27,661 nucleotides of DNA from an uncultured Clostridia bacterium (GCA_947625455.1 CANQOJ010000009.1:1-27661); one strand, 5' to 3'. Shown: positions 6,961 to 15,670, counted from the first letter of the stretch. The notes: generated by a model from the letters alone, not told the origin. Made by a program: numbers and translations.

Positions 6961-8280
6961 ATGAAATGGTATGAAAACGCGGTATTCTATCACATTTACC
7001 CCATAGGATACCTTGGCTGTCCGCGTCAGAACGACAGAACAAGCGAGCCGACGCACAAAATACTGAGGATAATCGACGATATTCCGCATATAAAGGAACT
7101 CGGCTGCAACGCGATATACTTCGGTCCGGTATTTGAGAGCGTCGCACACGGCTACGACACTATTGATTACAGGACGATTGACAGGAGAATAGGCACAAAC
7201 GACGACTTTAAAAAGGTCTGTGATGCGCTTCATGAAAACGGAATTAAAGTTATATTAGACGGTGTTTTCAATCATGTCGGGCGCGATTTCACGGAATTTA
7301 TGGACGTAAGGCAAAACAGGCTTGGAAGTTCAAAGAAAGACTGGTTTCATGTCCGCGAGGGCAACAACGGCTACAATGACGGATTTTTCTACGAGGGCTG
7401 GGAGGGACATTACGAGCTTGTAAAGCTCAATCTCTACAATCCTGAAGTAAAGCAGTATCTGAAAGATACCATTACATTCTGGAAAAACGAGTTTGGCATT
7501 GACGGGTTGAGGCTTGACGTTGCATACTGCCTTGACAAAAATTTCTTAAAGGAACTGCACGGTCACTGCAAGTGGCTTGCGGACGACTTTTTCCTGCTTG
7601 GAGAAACGCTTCACGGCGACTACAATCAGTGGATGAACGACGAAATGCTTGACAGCGTTACAAACTACGAATGCTACAAAGGGCTGTTCTCAAGCTTTAA
7701 CGATATGAATATGTTTGAGATTGCACACTCGATAAACAGGCAGTTTGGTTCAGAAAACTGGTGTCTTTACAGAGGAAAGCACCTCTACACCTTTGTTGAC
7801 AATCATGACGTCACGAGAGTTGCTACCATTCTCAGAACAAAAGAACATCTCCCTCTTATATACACCCTTATGTTCATGATGCCGGGCATACCGTCAGTTT
7901 ATTACGGCAGTGAGTTCGGAATTGAGGGTGACAAGCGCGGAGGAGGAGACGACGCACTGCGTCCCGAATTTGACCTTGAAAGCATGAAAAACAGCGGTCT
8001 TAACGATATGACCAAACTTATAAGCAAACTCGCCGATATTCAGAAAAATCACCCCGCCGCTTCTATGGGCGATTACAGGCAGATACAGCTTACCAACAGG
8101 CAATATGCCTTTTCCCGCAGTGCTGACGGCGAAACGCTTATCACCGTTATAAACGCTGACGGCGCGCCGTTTACATTCAACAATTTAGGCGGTCAGGCGG
8201 AAAATCTTCTGACGGGCGAAAAGCAGGAGATTTCAAATCTTACGCTTCCTCCCTTTTCTTCTGCGGTGTTCAAACTCTGA
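6961..8280 (+). CDS. Cytoplasmic GH13 alpha-amylase-family glucosidase
   Basis: A 439-residue single-chain enzyme. The ATG at 6961 follows AAAGGAG, whereas the longer in-frame reading would start inside the -35 element. All four GH13 signatures are present: DGVFNH (100-105), RLDVA with the nucleophile D186, LLGETLH with the acid/base E215, and VDNHD with H282 and D283. There is no signal peptide, so it acts on internal alpha-glucans or imported maltodextrins. The N-terminus WYENAVFYHIYPIGYLG places the barrel directly at the start, with no N-terminal CBM, and a short beta domain closes the C-terminus. Likely activities are maltogenic amylase, cyclomaltodextrinase or alpha-glucosidase; the sequence alone does not decide. 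dprA follows after 43 nt without a terminator and may be cotranscribed. Confidence 0.9.
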   Translation: MKWYENAVFYHIYPIGYLGCPRQNDRTSEPTHKILRIIDDIPHIKELGCNAIYFGPVFESVAHGYDTIDYRTIDRRIGTNDDFKKVCDALHENGIKVILDGVFNHVGRDFTEFMDVRQNRLGSSKKDWFHVREGNNGYNDGFFYEGWEGHYELVKLNLYNPEVKQYLKDTITFWKNEFGIDGLRLDVAYCLDKNFLKELHGHCKWLADDFFLLGETLHGDYNQWMNDEMLDSVTNYECYKGLFSSFNDMNMFEIAHSINRQFGSENWCLYRGKHLYTFVDNHDVTRVATILRTKEHLPLIYTLMFMMPGIPSVYYGSEFGIEGDKRGGGDDALRPEFDLESMKNSGLNDMTKLISKLADIQKNHPAASMGDYRQIQLTNRQYAFSRSADGETLITVINADGAPFTFNNLGGQAENLLTGEKQEISNLTLPPFSSAVFKL

Positions 8281-8323
8281 TGCTGCCCTCAATTCAACGC
8301 GTTTCTTAAGCACGAGGTGAAAT

Positions 8324-9514
8324 ATGACAAGTCCTGTTGAAGTATGGCTATGGCTTTTGCTTGTAATGCAGCCCGACAATCCCAAAACAAACCGCATACT
8401 GTCCGAAAACGGCGGTGACGCGACAAAAGCCGCAAAGGCTATACGCGATGATAATCTTCCCATTTTGTCGGACAGTGAGAAAAAACGCGCCGTTGAAACG
8501 AGAAACGGCGCGGTACAGCGCGTTTTGAAAATCTGCGAGGATAACAGCATACGCATAGTCACCCTTGACAGCGAGGATTACCCGCCGCTGCTTAGAAATA
8601 TCCCCGATCCGCCCATTGTACTGTTTGTAAAAGGCAGTCTTGCAGGTCTTAAAGACAAGCTTGTGATTTCCGCGGTAGGCACAAAGCGCCCGTCAGATTA
8701 CAGCGTTTCGGCAACGGAAATGCTTATAAAAACGCTGTCGAAAATAGGCGCGGTTGCTGTCAGCGGGAATGCGGGAGGTCTTGACTCGGCTGTACATAAA
8801 GCGTGCATAAGCTGTCACGGACGGTCAGTTGCCGTACTGCCCTGCGGAATACTTGCGGACTATCCGAGAGGCGGGAAAGAGCTGAAAAACGCCATAGTTG
8901 ACAACGGCGGCGCGGTTGTAAGCGAACTTTTGCCGTATACAAACGCATTTATAGGCTATTTCCACAGGCGAAACCGAATTATTTCGGGAATGTCCGAGGG
9001 CACAATTGTTCTTCAGGCGGGAGAGAAAAGTGGTTCATTGTCCACGGCAAACTGCGCTTTTTCGCAAAATCGAACGGTTTTCTACATTCCTCCCCATGAT
9101 ATTTTCTCAAAGGAATACAGCGGCGCGGCAATTTTAGCAAAGAAAAACGCCGTACCCGTGTTTGATGTTTCCGACATAACCGACGCTCTGTTGAAAGACA
9201 GCATCAGGATTGCCGATATTACACAGAAAATCAAGTCGCTTGAATTTGCCGGGCAAAAACCCGACAAACCGCCAAAACCCAAGAAAGAGGAAACCGCGAA
9301 AGCCGAAGAAGCCGCTGACATTACGGAAAATCTTTCTGACGAAGAAAAGGCGCTTGTGGAAATCATCAAGAAAGCGCCCGCTGATATTGACGCGCTTATC
9401 GACAAAAGCGGACTTGACTATGAAACGGCAATAGATACGCTTACCGTACTTGAACTTTCAAAGGTCATTGAACGTCAGATGGACGGAAATTATGCCCTGT
9501 TTAAACAAAAGTAA
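8324..9514 (+). CDS. dprA: DNA processing protein DprA/Smf
   Basis: A 396-residue protein with GAGGTG just upstream of its ATG. An N-terminal helical region (about 1-75) is followed by the Rossmann-like DprA domain (about 80-300). That domain carries VGTKRPSDYS, SGNAGGLDSAVHKA, the AVLPCGILADYPRG turn and HRRNRIISGMSEG, then EKSGSLSTANCAF. An acidic and Lys-rich linker precedes a C-terminal winged-helix domain (about 335-393, DEEKALVEIIKK through DGNYALF). DprA loads RecA onto incoming single-stranded DNA during natural transformation; it is also conserved in species not known to be competent. A terminator follows at 9532-9558. Confidence 0.95.
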   Translation: MTSPVEVWLWLLLVMQPDNPKTNRILSENGGDATKAAKAIRDDNLPILSDSEKKRAVETRNGAVQRVLKICEDNSIRIVTLDSEDYPPLLRNIPDPPIVLFVKGSLAGLKDKLVISAVGTKRPSDYSVSATEMLIKTLSKIGAVAVSGNAGGLDSAVHKACISCHGRSVAVLPCGILADYPRGGKELKNAIVDNGGAVVSELLPYTNAFIGYFHRRNRIISGMSEGTIVLQAGEKSGSLSTANCAFSQNRTVFYIPPHDIFSKEYSGAAILAKKNAVPVFDVSDITDALLKDSIRIADITQKIKSLEFAGQKPDKPPKPKKEETAKAEEAADITENLSDEEKALVEIIKKAPADIDALIDKSGLDYETAIDTLTVLELSKVIERQMDGNYALFKQK

Positions 9515-9531
9515 GCAGACTGAAAAAGCTG

Positions 9532-9558
9532 AAACCCCGTGTTTTAAACACGGGGTTT
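9532..9558. terminator. Terminator between convergent dprA and ferredoxin genes
   Basis: aaaccccgtgt and acacggggttt form a perfect GC-rich stem directly after dprA. The T-tract is short on the plus strand (gggttta). Because the ferredoxin gene ends 28 nt away on the other strand, it may serve both genes. Confidence 0.75.
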
Positions 9559-9585
9559 ATGTACATAATTTGTACAGTCAGCAAA

Positions 9586-9756
9586 TTACTGAGCCTTGGG
9601 AGCGCCGACAGGGCAGTTGCTCTCGCAAGCACCGCAGTCAATGCACTTGTCGGGATCAATAACGTACTGTCCATCGCCCTCGGAAATAGCCTCGGCAGGG
9701 CAGTTGTCCTTGCATACTCCGCAGGAAATGCATTCATCGGAAATCTGGTAAGCCAT
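9586..9756 (-). CDS. Clostridial-type 2[4Fe-4S] ferredoxin
   Basis: A 56-residue protein read from the ATG at 9756 to TAA at 9588-9586, with GGAGG 9 nt upstream. Two cluster-binding motifs, CISCGVCKDNCP and CIDCGACESNCP, are separated by about 26 residues, the classical bacterial ferredoxin layout. The two motifs resemble each other, as expected from the ancient internal duplication. Such proteins carry low-potential electrons for hydrogenase, pyruvate:ferredoxin oxidoreductase and similar enzymes of anaerobes. It is monocistronic, convergent with dprA and divergent from darA. The 107-nt hairpin element lies just upstream, so any promoter must lie in or near that repeat. Confidence 0.95.
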   Translation of the reverse strand: MAYQISDECISCGVCKDNCPAEAISEGDGQYVIDPDKCIDCGACESNCPVGAPKAQ

Positions 9757-9813
9757 ATTCTCAATCCTCCTTAAAGATTAGCAGACAGTTTCAGACTGTA
9801 TAAAAGCCATATT

Positions 9814-9920
9814 TCAGGCTGTTGAGAAAGCCTCAGATGCTAGGAAGCGTTGCAGCAACTAGCCTTTGTGGCTGTTGCTGCAGCGCTGACGACGCAGATG
9901 GGGCTTTATCGACAGCCTGA
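9814..9920. repeat. 107-nt double-stem hairpin element, copy 1
   Basis: The 22-nt outer arms (9814-9835 and 9899-9920) pair with two G-U pairs and one mismatch. A conserved internal loop follows (gatgctagga at 9836-9845 opposite gacgacgcaga at 9888-9898). Inside it is a 14-bp stem, then a small AGCC/GGCT stem capped by tttgt. Copy 2 at 16009-16115 has the same length, identical internal loops and several paired base changes that keep the stems. It occupies most of the ferredoxin-darA gap; the rest of 9757-10114 is AT-rich and holds the darA promoter. It could be a structured RNA or a palindromic mobile element. Confidence 0.85.
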
Positions 9921-10025
9921 CGTTTTCTGTCCTACTACATATTTTATCATATTTTTTAAAAAAATCAATAGCAATTTCTGTAAAATTTTAAAAAATTTTT
10001 TGTGCATATTGATTTAGTGTTGACT

Positions 10026-10043
10026 AACCATAATATAATGGTT
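10026..10043. promoter_or_regulatory. Possible operator at the darA promoter
   Basis: aaccat and atggtt form a 6-bp inverted repeat around an AT-rich hexamer, overlapping the start of the -35 element of the darA promoter. The position is right for a repressor site, but the regulator is unknown and a chance match is possible. Confidence 0.3.
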
Positions 10044-10070
10044 GCATTTTTCTTTAAAATGTTGTATAAT
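10042..10070 (+). promoter_or_regulatory. SigA-type promoter of the darA operon
   Basis: TTGCAT at 10042-10047, a 17-nt spacer and TATAAT at 10065-10070. GGAGG at 10103-10107 precedes the ATG at 10115 by 7 nt. It is the only clear promoter before the seven-gene run to 15841. Confidence 0.75.
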
Positions 10071-10114
10071 AGAAATAAGGCGGTTAAATAACGAGTTGTT
10101 TCGGAGGTAAAAAG

Positions 10115-10438
10115 ATGAAACTAATTTTCGCTATAGTAAACAATGACGACAGCCATTCCGTGCAGTCCGCGCTTACGAAAAACGGATTTCAAACGACAAA
10201 GCTTTCTTCTTCGGGCGGATTTCTTATGGCGGGAAACACAACGTTTATGATATGTTCAGAGGACGAAAAAGTAGACGACGCGCTTAATGTCATTAAAAAC
10301 CATTCCCACAAGCGCAGGCAGTTTGTGCCTAATGCTTCAGCATACGGCGAGGGCACTTATTCGGGATTTCCCGTTGAGGTAACCGTAGGAGGGGCAACGG
10401 TTTTTGTAACAAACATTGAAAGATTTGAAAAGGTCTGA
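10115..10438 (+). CDS. darA: Cyclic-di-AMP receptor DarA (PstA/YaaQ)
   Basis: A 107-residue protein, the full family length, recognised from MKLIFAIVNNDD at the start, the central GGFLMAGNTTFMIC and the end GGATVFVTNIERFEKV. The family is PII-like, trimeric and binds c-di-AMP; its downstream target is not settled. In Bacillus the gene lies beside holB and yaaT/ricT, and here the same order is kept, which supports the assignment. The promoter lies directly upstream, so thymidylate kinase, which precedes it in Bacillus, is absent here. holB starts 2 nt after the stop codon. Confidence 0.93.
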   Translation: MKLIFAIVNNDDSHSVQSALTKNGFQTTKLSSSGGFLMAGNTTFMICSEDEKVDDALNVIKNHSHKRRQFVPNASAYGEGTYSGFPVEVTVGGATVFVTNIERFEKV

Positions 10439-10440
10439 TT

Positions 10441-11397
10441 ATGCGGCTATACGGGAAAGATAAAATTTGCGGGATACTCTCAAAAACCGCCCGACAAAAC
10501 CGTTTGTCGCATGCAGTTTTGCTGACGGGCAAAAGCGGAGTCGGGAAAAAGTATCTTGCGAGATATGTCGCACAGCTTATTCTGTGCAAACACAACGCCT
10601 GCGGGGAATGTGCGTGCTGTAAAAACATTGAAAACGATACGCACCCCGACGTTGTTTTCGCAAGGAAAAAGTGCGGAGGGAAATATTCGGCGGAGCCGTT
10701 CAGGGAACTGATGAAAGACGCTGTTATACTGCCGAATAACGGGAAATTCAAGGTCTATATCTTTGAAGAATGTGATACCATGACGCCCGTCATATATAAC
10801 GCGCTTTTAAAGATAATAGAAGAACCCGCAGAACATTTGCGGTTTGTGTTCACCTGCACAAATACCGCGCTTGTGCCCGAAACGATTATGTCGAGAGTTA
10901 CCGTTTATGAAGTTGCAGATACTACGGTTGAGGACTGCGAAAGGTATCTTATTGACAGCGGTGTTGAAGAACAAAAAGCAAAGGAACTTTCCGCAGTTTT
11001 TTCGGGAAATATAGGCGAATGTGTAAACTTCCTGAATTATCTTAGCGGAAACGAAAAGAATAAAAAAACCGCCGTTGAAACCGCGCGCAAAATCGCATCT
11101 GCAATCGCCTCGCGCGACGCTTATTCTGCTTCAGCCCTTATCAGCACATCTGCGGAAAAGTCCGATTTTTACATCATCTTAGACTATCTTACAAACGTAT
11201 TCCGCGACGCGATAGCGATTAAACACGGACAAACTGCCGAATATTACGACAAGGAATCGGCGCAGAAGATTGCGGGGAATTTCACTGACAAAGAGATAAC
11301 GCGAATGACCGATACGGCGTTTGAGATTTCGTCAAATGAAATTTACAACATAAATCCCGCGCTTACCGCGTCTTATTTCATATCGGGAATTTTATAG
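10441..11397 (+). CDS. holB: DNA polymerase III delta-prime subunit
   Basis: A 318-residue AAA+ clamp-loader subunit. The Walker A region reads GKSGVGKK (residues 30-37). The zinc module is C49...C54..C57..C60 (CKHNACGECACC), and the Walker B-like YIFEECDTMTP is followed by NALLKIIEEP, typical of delta-prime and gamma/tau proteins. FVFTCTN corresponds to sensor 1. Within the clamp loader it helps place the sliding clamp on primed DNA. The second Lys of the P-loop replaces the usual Thr/Ser, which suggests weak or absent ATP hydrolysis, as is known for delta-prime. Start codon and spacing fit tight coupling to darA; ricT follows after 14 nt. Confidence 0.93.
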   Translation: MRLYGKDKICGILSKTARQNRLSHAVLLTGKSGVGKKYLARYVAQLILCKHNACGECACCKNIENDTHPDVVFARKKCGGKYSAEPFRELMKDAVILPNNGKFKVYIFEECDTMTPVIYNALLKIIEEPAEHLRFVFTCTNTALVPETIMSRVTVYEVADTTVEDCERYLIDSGVEEQKAKELSAVFSGNIGECVNFLNYLSGNEKNKKTAVETARKIASAIASRDAYSASALISTSAEKSDFYIILDYLTNVFRDAIAIKHGQTAEYYDKESAQKIAGNFTDKEITRMTDTAFEISSNEIYNINPALTASYFISGIL

Positions 11398-11411
11398 ATT
11401 TAAGGAGTATT

Positions 11412-12362
11412 ATGGAAAACAACGATTATTTTACTGAAAAAATTGCGCCGAAAAACAAAACGGCTGATACGCAGACAGCAAACGAAGAACTGTCTGAAAA
11501 TGTCGAGATTATAGGCATAAGGTTTAAAGATTTAGGGAAAGTGTACTATTTCGCGCCCATAGGAGTAAGCTTCAAACAGGGCGAAAAGGTTATTGTTGAA
11601 ACAACGAGAGGCGTTGAATGCGGGGAAGTTGTTCTGTCAAACCGCGAAATGCCGCGCGCGTCGCTTAGTACGCCTCTAAAGCCTATTATCAGAAAAGCTA
11701 CCGAAAATGACGAGAAACAACTTGAACGAAACCGCATAAAAGAAGAAGAAATCATGCAGACGTTTATTGAGAAAATTCATCAGCATAAGCTGGAGATGAA
11801 ACCCATTGACGTTGACTACACCTTTGACGGAAGCAAGATACTGTTTTACTTCACCTCTGAAAGCCGTGTGGATTTCAGGGATTTGGTAAAGGACCTCGCC
11901 GCGATATACCGCACGAGAATTGAATTAAGACAAATAGGCGTAAGAGACGAAGCGAAAATGCTGGGCGGTTTGGGAGTATGCGGAAGACCATTCTGCTGTT
12001 CAAGCTTTTTGGGAGAATTTCAGCCCGTGTCGATAAAAATGGCGAAAGAACAGCAGTTATCGCTTAATCCGACAAAGATTTCGGGTACTTGCGGGAGACT
12101 TATGTGCTGTCTTAAATATGAACAAAACTGCTACGAGGATTTCCTGCGCACAACTCCGAAATGCGGCGCATGCGTTGAAACAACAGAGGGCAGAGGCTTT
12201 GTGACAGACGTAAACCTGCTTACGGGTATGCTTACAATAAAACTCGACAAAAAGCCCGATGTTCCGTTTATCGTAAACAAGGAAGAAGTTAAAGTAATCA
12301 AAGACGCACAGGTAAGAGTTTCAAGAAATGAACTCAAAGACCTCAAGAAGCTTGAGGACTGA
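11412..12362 (+). CDS. ricT: PSP1-domain protein RicT (YaaT), Y-complex subunit
   Basis: A 316-residue protein with AAGGAG ahead of its ATG. The PSP1 domain spans roughly residues 60-240, with the Cys-rich signature GRPFCCSSFL (C195, C196), GTCGRLMCCLKY (C227, C232, C233) and further cysteines at 190, 240, 251 and 254. In Bacillus, RicT with RicA and RicF forms an Fe-S-containing complex that directs RNase Y cleavage of mRNAs and affects sporulation, competence and biofilm formation. All the cysteines expected for cluster binding appear retained. The N-terminal 30 residues are charged and likely disordered. It sits directly after holB, the conserved Firmicutes arrangement. Confidence 0.93.
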   Translation: MENNDYFTEKIAPKNKTADTQTANEELSENVEIIGIRFKDLGKVYYFAPIGVSFKQGEKVIVETTRGVECGEVVLSNREMPRASLSTPLKPIIRKATENDEKQLERNRIKEEEIMQTFIEKIHQHKLEMKPIDVDYTFDGSKILFYFTSESRVDFRDLVKDLAAIYRTRIELRQIGVRDEAKMLGGLGVCGRPFCCSSFLGEFQPVSIKMAKEQQLSLNPTKISGTCGRLMCCLKYEQNCYEDFLRTTPKCGACVETTEGRGFVTDVNLLTGMLTIKLDKKPDVPFIVNKEEVKVIKDAQVRVSRNELKDLKKLED

Positions 12363-12379
12363 CAGACGGGGGATTTCAG

Positions 12380-13408
12380 ATGAACAAAAAGAAAACCATA
12401 AATATGATGTCGCAGGCTACAAGCGTTCAAGGTCAGGGTGTGGGTTCAGCTTATATTGAACAGGTAAAACTTGTAAGAGAGGGACTGGCGGACAAGTTCG
12501 AGGTGTTTGAAAACGTGAGAATGTGCGCGGATATCACCCACTACCACACGATAAACCCCACATTCCTGCTCACGAAAAAACAACGCTGCAAAAACGGGAC
12601 TTCCGTCTGCTATGTCCATTTTCTGCCGTCAACCGTAGACGAAAGCCTAAATCTCCCAAAGCCTGCAAGGGCGATATTCTACAAGTATATGATAAAATTC
12701 TACAAGAGTATGGACCACATTGTCGTAGTAAATCCGTACTTTATTGACGCGCTTGAAGAATACGGCATTCCCAGAGAAAAAGCCGTGTACATACCGAATT
12801 TTGTGGATACCGATAAATTCCATCCATTATCAAAAGAGAAAAAAGCGAAAATAAAACAGTCGCTCAATATCCCCGAAGACAAATTTACGGTTATGTGCGC
12901 AGGTCAGCTGCAAGTGAGAAAGGGGATTTTCGACTTTCTCGAATGTGCTGAGAGACTGCCCGACGTGCAGTTTATATGGGCGGGAGGATTTAGCTTCGGA
13001 AAGCTGACGGACGGATATGACGAGATTAAAGAAGTGCTGAAAATGCCGCCTAAGAACGTAAAATTCTTAGGGATAGTAGAGCGCGAGAAGATGAACAAGC
13101 TTTACAACGCCGCGGACGTTATGTTTCTGCCGTCGTTTGAGGAGCTGTTTCCTATGACGGTGCTTGAAGCTATGTGCGTCAATATCCCCATTCTTCTGCG
13201 GGATATTCCGATATACAACAACATCCTATTCGACTTCTATTGCCGTGAGAACGGCGTTGACGGCTTTGTAAAGGCAATTGAAAACCTCCGCGATGACAAG
13301 GAGTATTATAAGGCTTGCTGTGAAAACTCAAAGCGCGGAAATGAATTTTACGATAAAAAACACGTTCTTCAGATGTGGGACGAATTTTATACTTCAATTT
13401 TAAAATAA
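12380..13408 (+). CDS. GT4-type glycosyltransferase
   Basis: A 342-residue GT-B enzyme starting 17 nt after ricT. The N-terminal acceptor domain has the glycine-rich SVQGQGVGSAYIEQ. The linker VYIPNFVDTDKFHP leads into the donor domain (MCAGQLQVRKGIFDF, FLGIVEREKMNKLY), which carries the EX7E motif as EELFPMTVLEAM. This is the nucleotide-sugar site of retaining GT4 enzymes. There is no signal peptide or transmembrane helix, so it is cytoplasmic or peripheral to the membrane. Its pairing with a CpoA/LafB-like gene suggests glycolipid (glycosyl-diacylglycerol) synthesis, but this is inference; other surface glycans are possible. Confidence 0.88.
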   Translation: MNKKKTINMMSQATSVQGQGVGSAYIEQVKLVREGLADKFEVFENVRMCADITHYHTINPTFLLTKKQRCKNGTSVCYVHFLPSTVDESLNLPKPARAIFYKYMIKFYKSMDHIVVVNPYFIDALEEYGIPREKAVYIPNFVDTDKFHPLSKEKKAKIKQSLNIPEDKFTVMCAGQLQVRKGIFDFLECAERLPDVQFIWAGGFSFGKLTDGYDEIKEVLKMPPKNVKFLGIVEREKMNKLYNAADVMFLPSFEELFPMTVLEAMCVNIPILLRDIPIYNNILFDFYCRENGVDGFVKAIENLRDDKEYYKACCENSKRGNEFYDKKHVLQMWDEFYTSILK

Positions 13409-13417
13409 GGATTAGCT

Positions 13418-14236
13418 ATGAACGTATTGTACTATGTAAACAACAAAACTCAAAAAACAGTTGAAAAAAGCGGAGTTGGGCGCGCGCTTTATCATCAGCT
13501 TAAAGCCGCCGAACTTAACGGGATAAACTATGCGCAAAATTTGAAAGACGCGGACGTTGTACATATTAACACCGTATTTCCCGACGCGGTGTGTATGGCG
13601 GTAAAATCTAAAATCCATAATGTGCCCGTGGCATATCACGCACATTCAACAAAAGAGGATTTCCGCAATTCGTACATAGGCGCAAATCTTGTTTCGGGAA
13701 TTTTCAAGCAGTGGATAAAATTCTGTTACAGTTTAGGCAACGTCATTATAACGCCTACGGAATATTCAAAACAGCTCTTGAAAGGCTATGGGATAAAAAA
13801 GCCCATATATGCGGTTTCAAACGGAATTGACCTTGACGACTACAAGCCGACAGCCGAAAAGGCGAAAAAGTTCCGCGAAAGATACGGAATAGGCGAAAAC
13901 GAGAAAGTCGTTATGTCAATAGGGCTTTTGATGAAGCGCAAGGGTGTTCCCGACTTTGTAAAACTTGCAAGAAGTATGCCCGAATACAAGGGCTGGCTTG
14001 AACATAAAAAGAACTGTTACATGGCGAATGATTTAAGGGAATTTAAAAGGCTTGCCAAAGGTATACTCGAAAAGAAACTGCCCGACCTAACTGAAAAAGG
14101 CTATGAAGCTGTAAAAAAGAAAAGCCTTAAAATAACGGGAGAACAGCTTTTGAGAGTTTACCAAAAGGCGATAGTTTATTCTAAAAAGAAGAATATCCGC
14201 TCGTCATATAAGCCTAAAAAGAAACTTACAAACTAA
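13418..14236 (+). CDS. CpoA/LafB-like GT4 glycosyltransferase lacking its catalytic core
   Basis: The 272-residue product begins like diacylglycerol glycosyltransferases of the CpoA type (KSGVGRALYHQLKAAELNGI, DADVVHINTVFP, YHAHSTKEDFRNSYIGANL). It runs through the inter-domain linker (YAVSNGIDLDDYKP) and MSIGLLMKRKGVPDFVKLAR. At SMPEYK it jumps to GWLEHKKNCYMANDLREF, which in full-length relatives lies after the EX7E donor-binding segment. About 90-100 residues are therefore missing without loss of frame (junction near 13981-13996), and the nucleotide-sugar site is gone. The reading frame is otherwise open with normal codon use, 9 nt after its partner. It may be inactive, a remnant or a non-catalytic partner, or the deletion may be a strain or assembly variant. 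Confidence 0.8.
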   Translation: MNVLYYVNNKTQKTVEKSGVGRALYHQLKAAELNGINYAQNLKDADVVHINTVFPDAVCMAVKSKIHNVPVAYHAHSTKEDFRNSYIGANLVSGIFKQWIKFCYSLGNVIITPTEYSKQLLKGYGIKKPIYAVSNGIDLDDYKPTAEKAKKFRERYGIGENEKVVMSIGLLMKRKGVPDFVKLARSMPEYKGWLEHKKNCYMANDLREFKRLAKGILEKKLPDLTEKGYEAVKKKSLKITGEQLLRVYQKAIVYSKKKNIRSSYKPKKKLTN

Positions 14237-14265
14237 ACATACAAAGGACGTAAAATACAGAACAA

Positions 14266-15666
14266 ATGGAGAACATAAAGGAAAACAAAATGGGCGTTAT
14301 GCCCGTAAGGAAATTGCTGATAACAATGTCGCTGCCGATGGTAATTTCAATGTTTGTGCAGGCAATGTACAACCTTATCGACAGCATTTTCGTGGCGCAG
14401 ATAGACCAAAACGCGCTGACCGCTGTCAATATGGCGTTTCCTATGCAGTCGCTTATGATTGCGTTTCAGACGGGATTAGGCGTTGGAATGAACGCGCTTA
14501 TTTCAAGGCTTTTGGGTGAAAAGAAGCCGCGCGACGCGGGAAATGCCGCAATTCATGGACTTATACTTACGCTTGTAAATTACCTGCTGTTTCTGACGGT
14601 GGGGCTGACGCTGACAACAGGGTTTTTCACGGTACAAAGCAAATCGACCGCTGTTATTTCCTACGGCGTAGATTATCTTTCGATAATTTGCCCGTTCAGT
14701 TTCGGGCTGTTTTTTCAGATATGCTTTGAGAGATTTCTGCAGGCAACGGGAAAGACAGTTCATTCAATGATTATGCAAGGCACTGGCGCGGTTATAAATC
14801 TTATATTCGATCCCATTCTGATATTCGGCATTGAACCGCTGGGCATACCCGCAATGGGCGTAAAAGGCGCGGCGATAGCAACTGTCGCGGGGCAGATGGT
14901 TTCAATGCTTATAGGCATTATACTGCACTTTGGCTTTAATAAGGAGCTGAAGCTTAATTTCAGGGAATTTCGGCTGTCGTGGAAAAGCATAGGCAAGATA
15001 TACAGCGTAGGCGTGCCGTCGATAATTATGAGCGGTTTGCTTTCGGTTATGACATATCTTATGAACATCATACTGAAAGGCTATGAAGAAACTGCGGCGA
15101 CAGCATTCGGAGTGTATTTCAAGCTTCAGAGTTTTGTCATTATGCCAGTTTTCGGAATGAACAACGGCATTGTGCCTATAATTGCCTACAACTACGGCGC
15201 AATGCACAGGACAATAAACGATAAAACCGAAAACGACAACTCCTCCTATTATTCCTCACGCATTACAAAGACAGTAAAACTCGGAATAATTTTCGCGTCC
15301 TGCACTATGCTTATAGGACTGCTGTTGTTTCAGATTTTCCCGACATTTTTCCTGTCATTCTTCAATCCCGACGATAAACTCTTGGACATAGGCACAACGG
15401 CGCTAAGGACGCTTTCATGGTCGTTTTTGTTTGTGGGAGAAGCGGTTGTGCTGACGTCGGAATTGCAGGCGCTTGGTCACGGGGTAATGAGTTTGTTTGT
15501 ATTTCTGGTGAGACTGCTTGTGCCTGCGCTTCCGCTTGCGTGGCTGTTTGGAAAACTTTGGGGGCTAAACGCAATATGGTGGGCGCTGCCTGTATCGGAC
15601 CTTTTAGGGCTTATACTGGCGGTCATATTTGTTGTCAATGTAAACAGAAAGGTGTTAAGGCGGTGA
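14266..15666 (+). CDS. MATE-family multidrug/metabolite exporter
   Basis: A 466-residue, 12-helix membrane protein. The N-terminal half contains LLITMSLPMVISMFVQAMYN and DSIFVAQIDQNALTAVNMAFP, the hallmark of the MATE fold; the second half repeats the pattern (GVPSIIMSGLLSVMTYLMN). These transporters move cationic drugs or metabolites out in exchange for Na+ or H+. The start is ambiguous: an ATG at 14290 has AAAGG 8 nt upstream, while 14266 gives the extra residues MENIKENK, which I recall in homologues (compare ENKMGVMPV). It is the sixth gene of the darA operon, 29 nt after the truncated glycosyltransferase. Its substrate is unknown. Confidence 0.93.
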   Translation: MENIKENKMGVMPVRKLLITMSLPMVISMFVQAMYNLIDSIFVAQIDQNALTAVNMAFPMQSLMIAFQTGLGVGMNALISRLLGEKKPRDAGNAAIHGLILTLVNYLLFLTVGLTLTTGFFTVQSKSTAVISYGVDYLSIICPFSFGLFFQICFERFLQATGKTVHSMIMQGTGAVINLIFDPILIFGIEPLGIPAMGVKGAAIATVAGQMVSMLIGIILHFGFNKELKLNFREFRLSWKSIGKIYSVGVPSIIMSGLLSVMTYLMNIILKGYEETAATAFGVYFKLQSFVIMPVFGMNNGIVPIIAYNYGAMHRTINDKTENDNSSYYSSRITKTVKLGIIFASCTMLIGLLLFQIFPTFFLSFFNPDDKLLDIGTTALRTLSWSFLFVGEAVVLTSELQALGHGVMSLFVFLVRLLVPALPLAWLFGKLWGLNAIWWALPVSDLLGLILAVIFVVNVNRKVLRR

Positions 15667-15670
15667 TAAT

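Noticed and set aside
9501..9764. An 87-residue minus-strand reading frame covering the ferredoxin locus
   Set aside because: It is a shadow in another frame. The 56-residue frame at 9586-9756 has two perfect 4Fe-4S motifs and a ribosome binding site.
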